The notes beneath the pieces were generated by a model. It made no database searches. It was not told the origin of the DNA and saw only the letters and a program-made list of their open reading frames with translations. The translations under genes were made by a program, and so were the position numbers. 14,764 nucleotides of DNA. It comes from DAOTTW01 sp034437615. Its GTDB lineage: Bacteria; Chloroflexota; Anaerolineae; Aggregatilineales; Phototrophicaceae. Within the stretch, counting starts at the first letter, position 1. The number at the start of each line of letters is the position of its first letter. Location of the stretch: assembly GCA_034437615.1 (NCBI GenBank), contig DAOTTW010000265.1:1-14764 (forward strand). Direction: 5' to 3'. Below are positions 13,629 through 14,764 of the stretch, in pieces.

Positions 13629-14498
13629 ATGGCAGAAACCGCAACGCTCACAGAACGCCCTTCACTGCTGCGACGTGGGCTGATACAGTCACGGCAGAAC
13701 CCCATTATCGTGTTAGGAGCAGTCATTATCGTGCTGTGGCTGTTCGCGGCGCTTTTTGCGCCGATGGCTGCGCCATTTGACCCACTGACCCAGAATGTGG
13801 TTAATCGGCTGACAGCACCCAACGCGACTTACATCATGGGCACCGATGAGCTTGGGCGCGACATCTTCAGCCGTGTGTTGTATGGGGCGCGTATCACGCT
13901 ACCGGCTGCGCTGTTGGTCATCGTGCTGGACGCTATTATCGGCACGATCATTGGCATGGTTGCGGGCTACCTGGGTGGTCTGTGGGATGAAGTCACGATG
14001 CGCTTCACCGAGCTATTCATGGCCTTCCCGACGATCATCCTGGCGATGGCGATTACCGCCGCTTTAGGGCCGGACATCCGCAATGCGGTGATCGCGCTGG
14101 TGATTGTGCGCTGGCCGGCCTACGCTCGTCTGATGCGCAGCCTTATCCTGGAAGCGCGACATGCTGATTATGTCGAAAGTGCGCGGGCCATCGGCGCGAA
14201 TCATGGCTACATTCTGATACGCACGCTGCTGCCAAACACGGTATCGCAGGTGATCGTCTTCGCCACGCTGGATTTTGGCAATGCGATTTTGCTGTTCGCT
14301 GGCCTGAGCTTCTTGGGCTTGGGGCCAGAACCTTCCTCGCCAGAGTGGGGGCGCATGGTTTCGATTGGGATTGATTTCTTCGATCAACACTGGATGTGGC
14401 TTTACCCCGGTTTGGCTATCGCTAGTATCGTGATGGCGTTTAACTTCATCGGTGATGGCCTGCGTGATACGCTTGACCCGACGACGCGCCGCCGCTAG
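13629..14498 (+). CDS. Peptide-type ABC transporter permease, DppC/OppC-like
   Basis: The 289-residue protein has the DppC layout. An N-terminal cytoplasmic tail leads into a membrane segment near 25-47 (NPIIVLGAVIIVLWLFAALFAP), then the diagnostic MGTDELGRDIFSRVLYGARITL (70-91), membrane segments near 92-115 and 135-160, and an EAA-type loop at about 179-200 (ADYVESARAIGANHGYILIRTLLPN). LLFAGLSFLGLGPEPSSPEWGRM and FNFIGDGLRDTLDP close the protein. It pairs with the DppB-like permease whose TGA is one base upstream (TGACATG), so the two are translationally coupled. No DppD/DppF ATPase follows within the window; the gene is instead followed directly by a second copy of the palindromic repeat. 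Substrate is not predictable from the permease. Confidence 0.95.
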   Translation: MAETATLTERPSLLRRGLIQSRQNPIIVLGAVIIVLWLFAALFAPMAAPFDPLTQNVVNRLTAPNATYIMGTDELGRDIFSRVLYGARITLPAALLVIVLDAIIGTIIGMVAGYLGGLWDEVTMRFTELFMAFPTIILAMAITAALGPDIRNAVIALVIVRWPAYARLMRSLILEARHADYVESARAIGANHGYILIRTLLPNTVSQVIVFATLDFGNAILLFAGLSFLGLGPEPSSPEWGRMVSIGIDFFDQHWMWLYPGLAIASIVMAFNFIGDGLRDTLDPTTRRR

Positions 14499-14511
14499 AT
14501 CGTAACTGCTT

Positions 14512-14627
14512 AGCCCTCACCCCAAACCCCTCTCCCGAACGTGCCTTTGGCACTAGGAGAGGGGCTTTAAACGGCTTGCTTCCCCCTCTCCTAGCCGCGC
14601 AGCGGCAGTTGGGAGAGGGGGATTGAG
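14512..14627 (+). repeat. CCCTCACCCC palindromic repeat, copy B (right end missing); possible terminator
   Basis: It starts 14 bases after the DppC-like stop. Hairpin 1 has perfect 9-bp arms CCCCTCTCC (14527-14535) and GGAGAGGGG (14556-14564), an inner GTGCC/GGCAC stem, then CTTT. Hairpin 2 has 11-bp arms (14581-14591 and 14612-14622) and an inner CCGC/GCGG. Unlike copy A, the GGGGTGAGGG right end and the 26-base tail are absent; sequence diverges after GATTGAG. The strong stems after the last permease gene could end or protect the transcript, but the T run is only three bases. Confidence 0.88.
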
Positions 14628-14684
14628 TTTACAGGGGTAGGTATTTGATGTTTGACCGTATTTTATGGCGGCTGACGCCGCACC

Positions 14685-14710
14685 GGACAGGTCAGTGCCC
14701 TGTCCCTACA
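14685..14710 (-). repeat. GTAG-type hairpin repeat, minus orientation
   Basis: On the minus strand: TGTAG, arm GGACAGGGCA, single C, arm TGACCTGTCC; nine of ten arm positions pair. It points away from the neighbouring element at 14736, with 25 bases between them. A small GCGGC/GCCGC hairpin lies just to its left at 14668-14681. No gene is seen between 14499 and the window end. Confidence 0.7.
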
Positions 14711-14735
14711 GGGTCGCAATCATTCACAACAGGTC

Positions 14736-14761
14736 TGTAGGGACGCACCACTGGTGCGTCC
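14736..14761 (+). repeat. GTAG-type hairpin repeat, plus orientation
   Basis: TGTAG is followed by arm GGACGCACCA, a single C, and the perfectly complementary arm TGGTGCGTCC. Layout is identical to the elements at 564-588 and 14685-14710, with different stem bases. The element reaches almost to the window edge. Confidence 0.75.
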
Positions 14762-14764
14762 GCC

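Noticed and set aside
14527..14568. Copy B hairpin 1 as a true intrinsic terminator
   Set aside because: The stem is strong but only three T residues follow, and the same structure recurs inside the operon as copy A, so it is listed as a repeat with possible terminator activity.
14648..14740. Possible 30-codon plus-strand open frame starting at ATG 14648
   Set aside because: It runs through the hairpin repeat at 14685-14710, ends at the TAG of the next repeat, has no good Shine-Dalgarno and no recognisable sequence.

Overview
The window looks like a chromosomal segment of a heterotrophic, moderately GC-rich bacterium. The gene families, the two Sec-exported binding proteins without a lipobox, and the intergenic GTAGGG-type and CCCTCACCCC-type palindromic repeats fit a Chloroflexota (Anaerolineae-like) genome best. 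That assignment is an inference, since no rRNA or marker gene is present.

Minus strand, 7966 down to 1 (read right to left): an amino-sugar catabolism and uptake cluster. The order is ROK-family sugar kinase, DUF4127 protein, PF12831-type FAD oxidoreductase, NanE (ManNAc-6-phosphate 2-epimerase), GntR/UTRA regulator, family 1 sugar-binding protein, and a MalF-type permease cut by the window edge. ROK to nanE are packed tightly (an 11-base gap, then two ATGA overlaps). A dre-like operator (TGGTTTATACCA) lies just upstream of gntR, as expected for a NagR/DasR-type regulator. The kinase and epimerase point to a ManNAc-6-P to GlcNAc-6-P route, but no NanA lyase is seen. Two poorly understood proteins, DUF4127 and the FAD enzyme, sit between kinase and epimerase. 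This is the best candidate here for an undescribed pathway.

Minus strand, 10629 down to 8160: a translationally coupled trio of M24 metallopeptidase, TIGR04076-like small protein and luciferase-like (LLM) flavin or F420 oxidoreductase. It diverges from a plus-strand family 5 (oligopeptide/dipeptide-type) importer: binding protein, DppB-like permease, DppC-like permease (10776-14498). The 146-base divergent region has a promoter on each strand, a GCAAAATTTGC palindrome and a perfect 10-bp inverted repeat. Together these suggest co-regulated import and processing of a peptide-like substrate. No ATPase subunit for either importer is in the window.

Repeats: a 116-base element occurs in two direct copies that bracket the two peptide permease genes. 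A compact relative sits one base from the LLM stop codon and shares an identical 36-base right end with the first copy. A separate hairpin family (GTAG, 10-bp arm, one base, 10-bp arm) occurs three times with different stem sequences. No rRNA, tRNA, CRISPR array or transposase was seen, and no gene-free stretch exceeds 300 bases.
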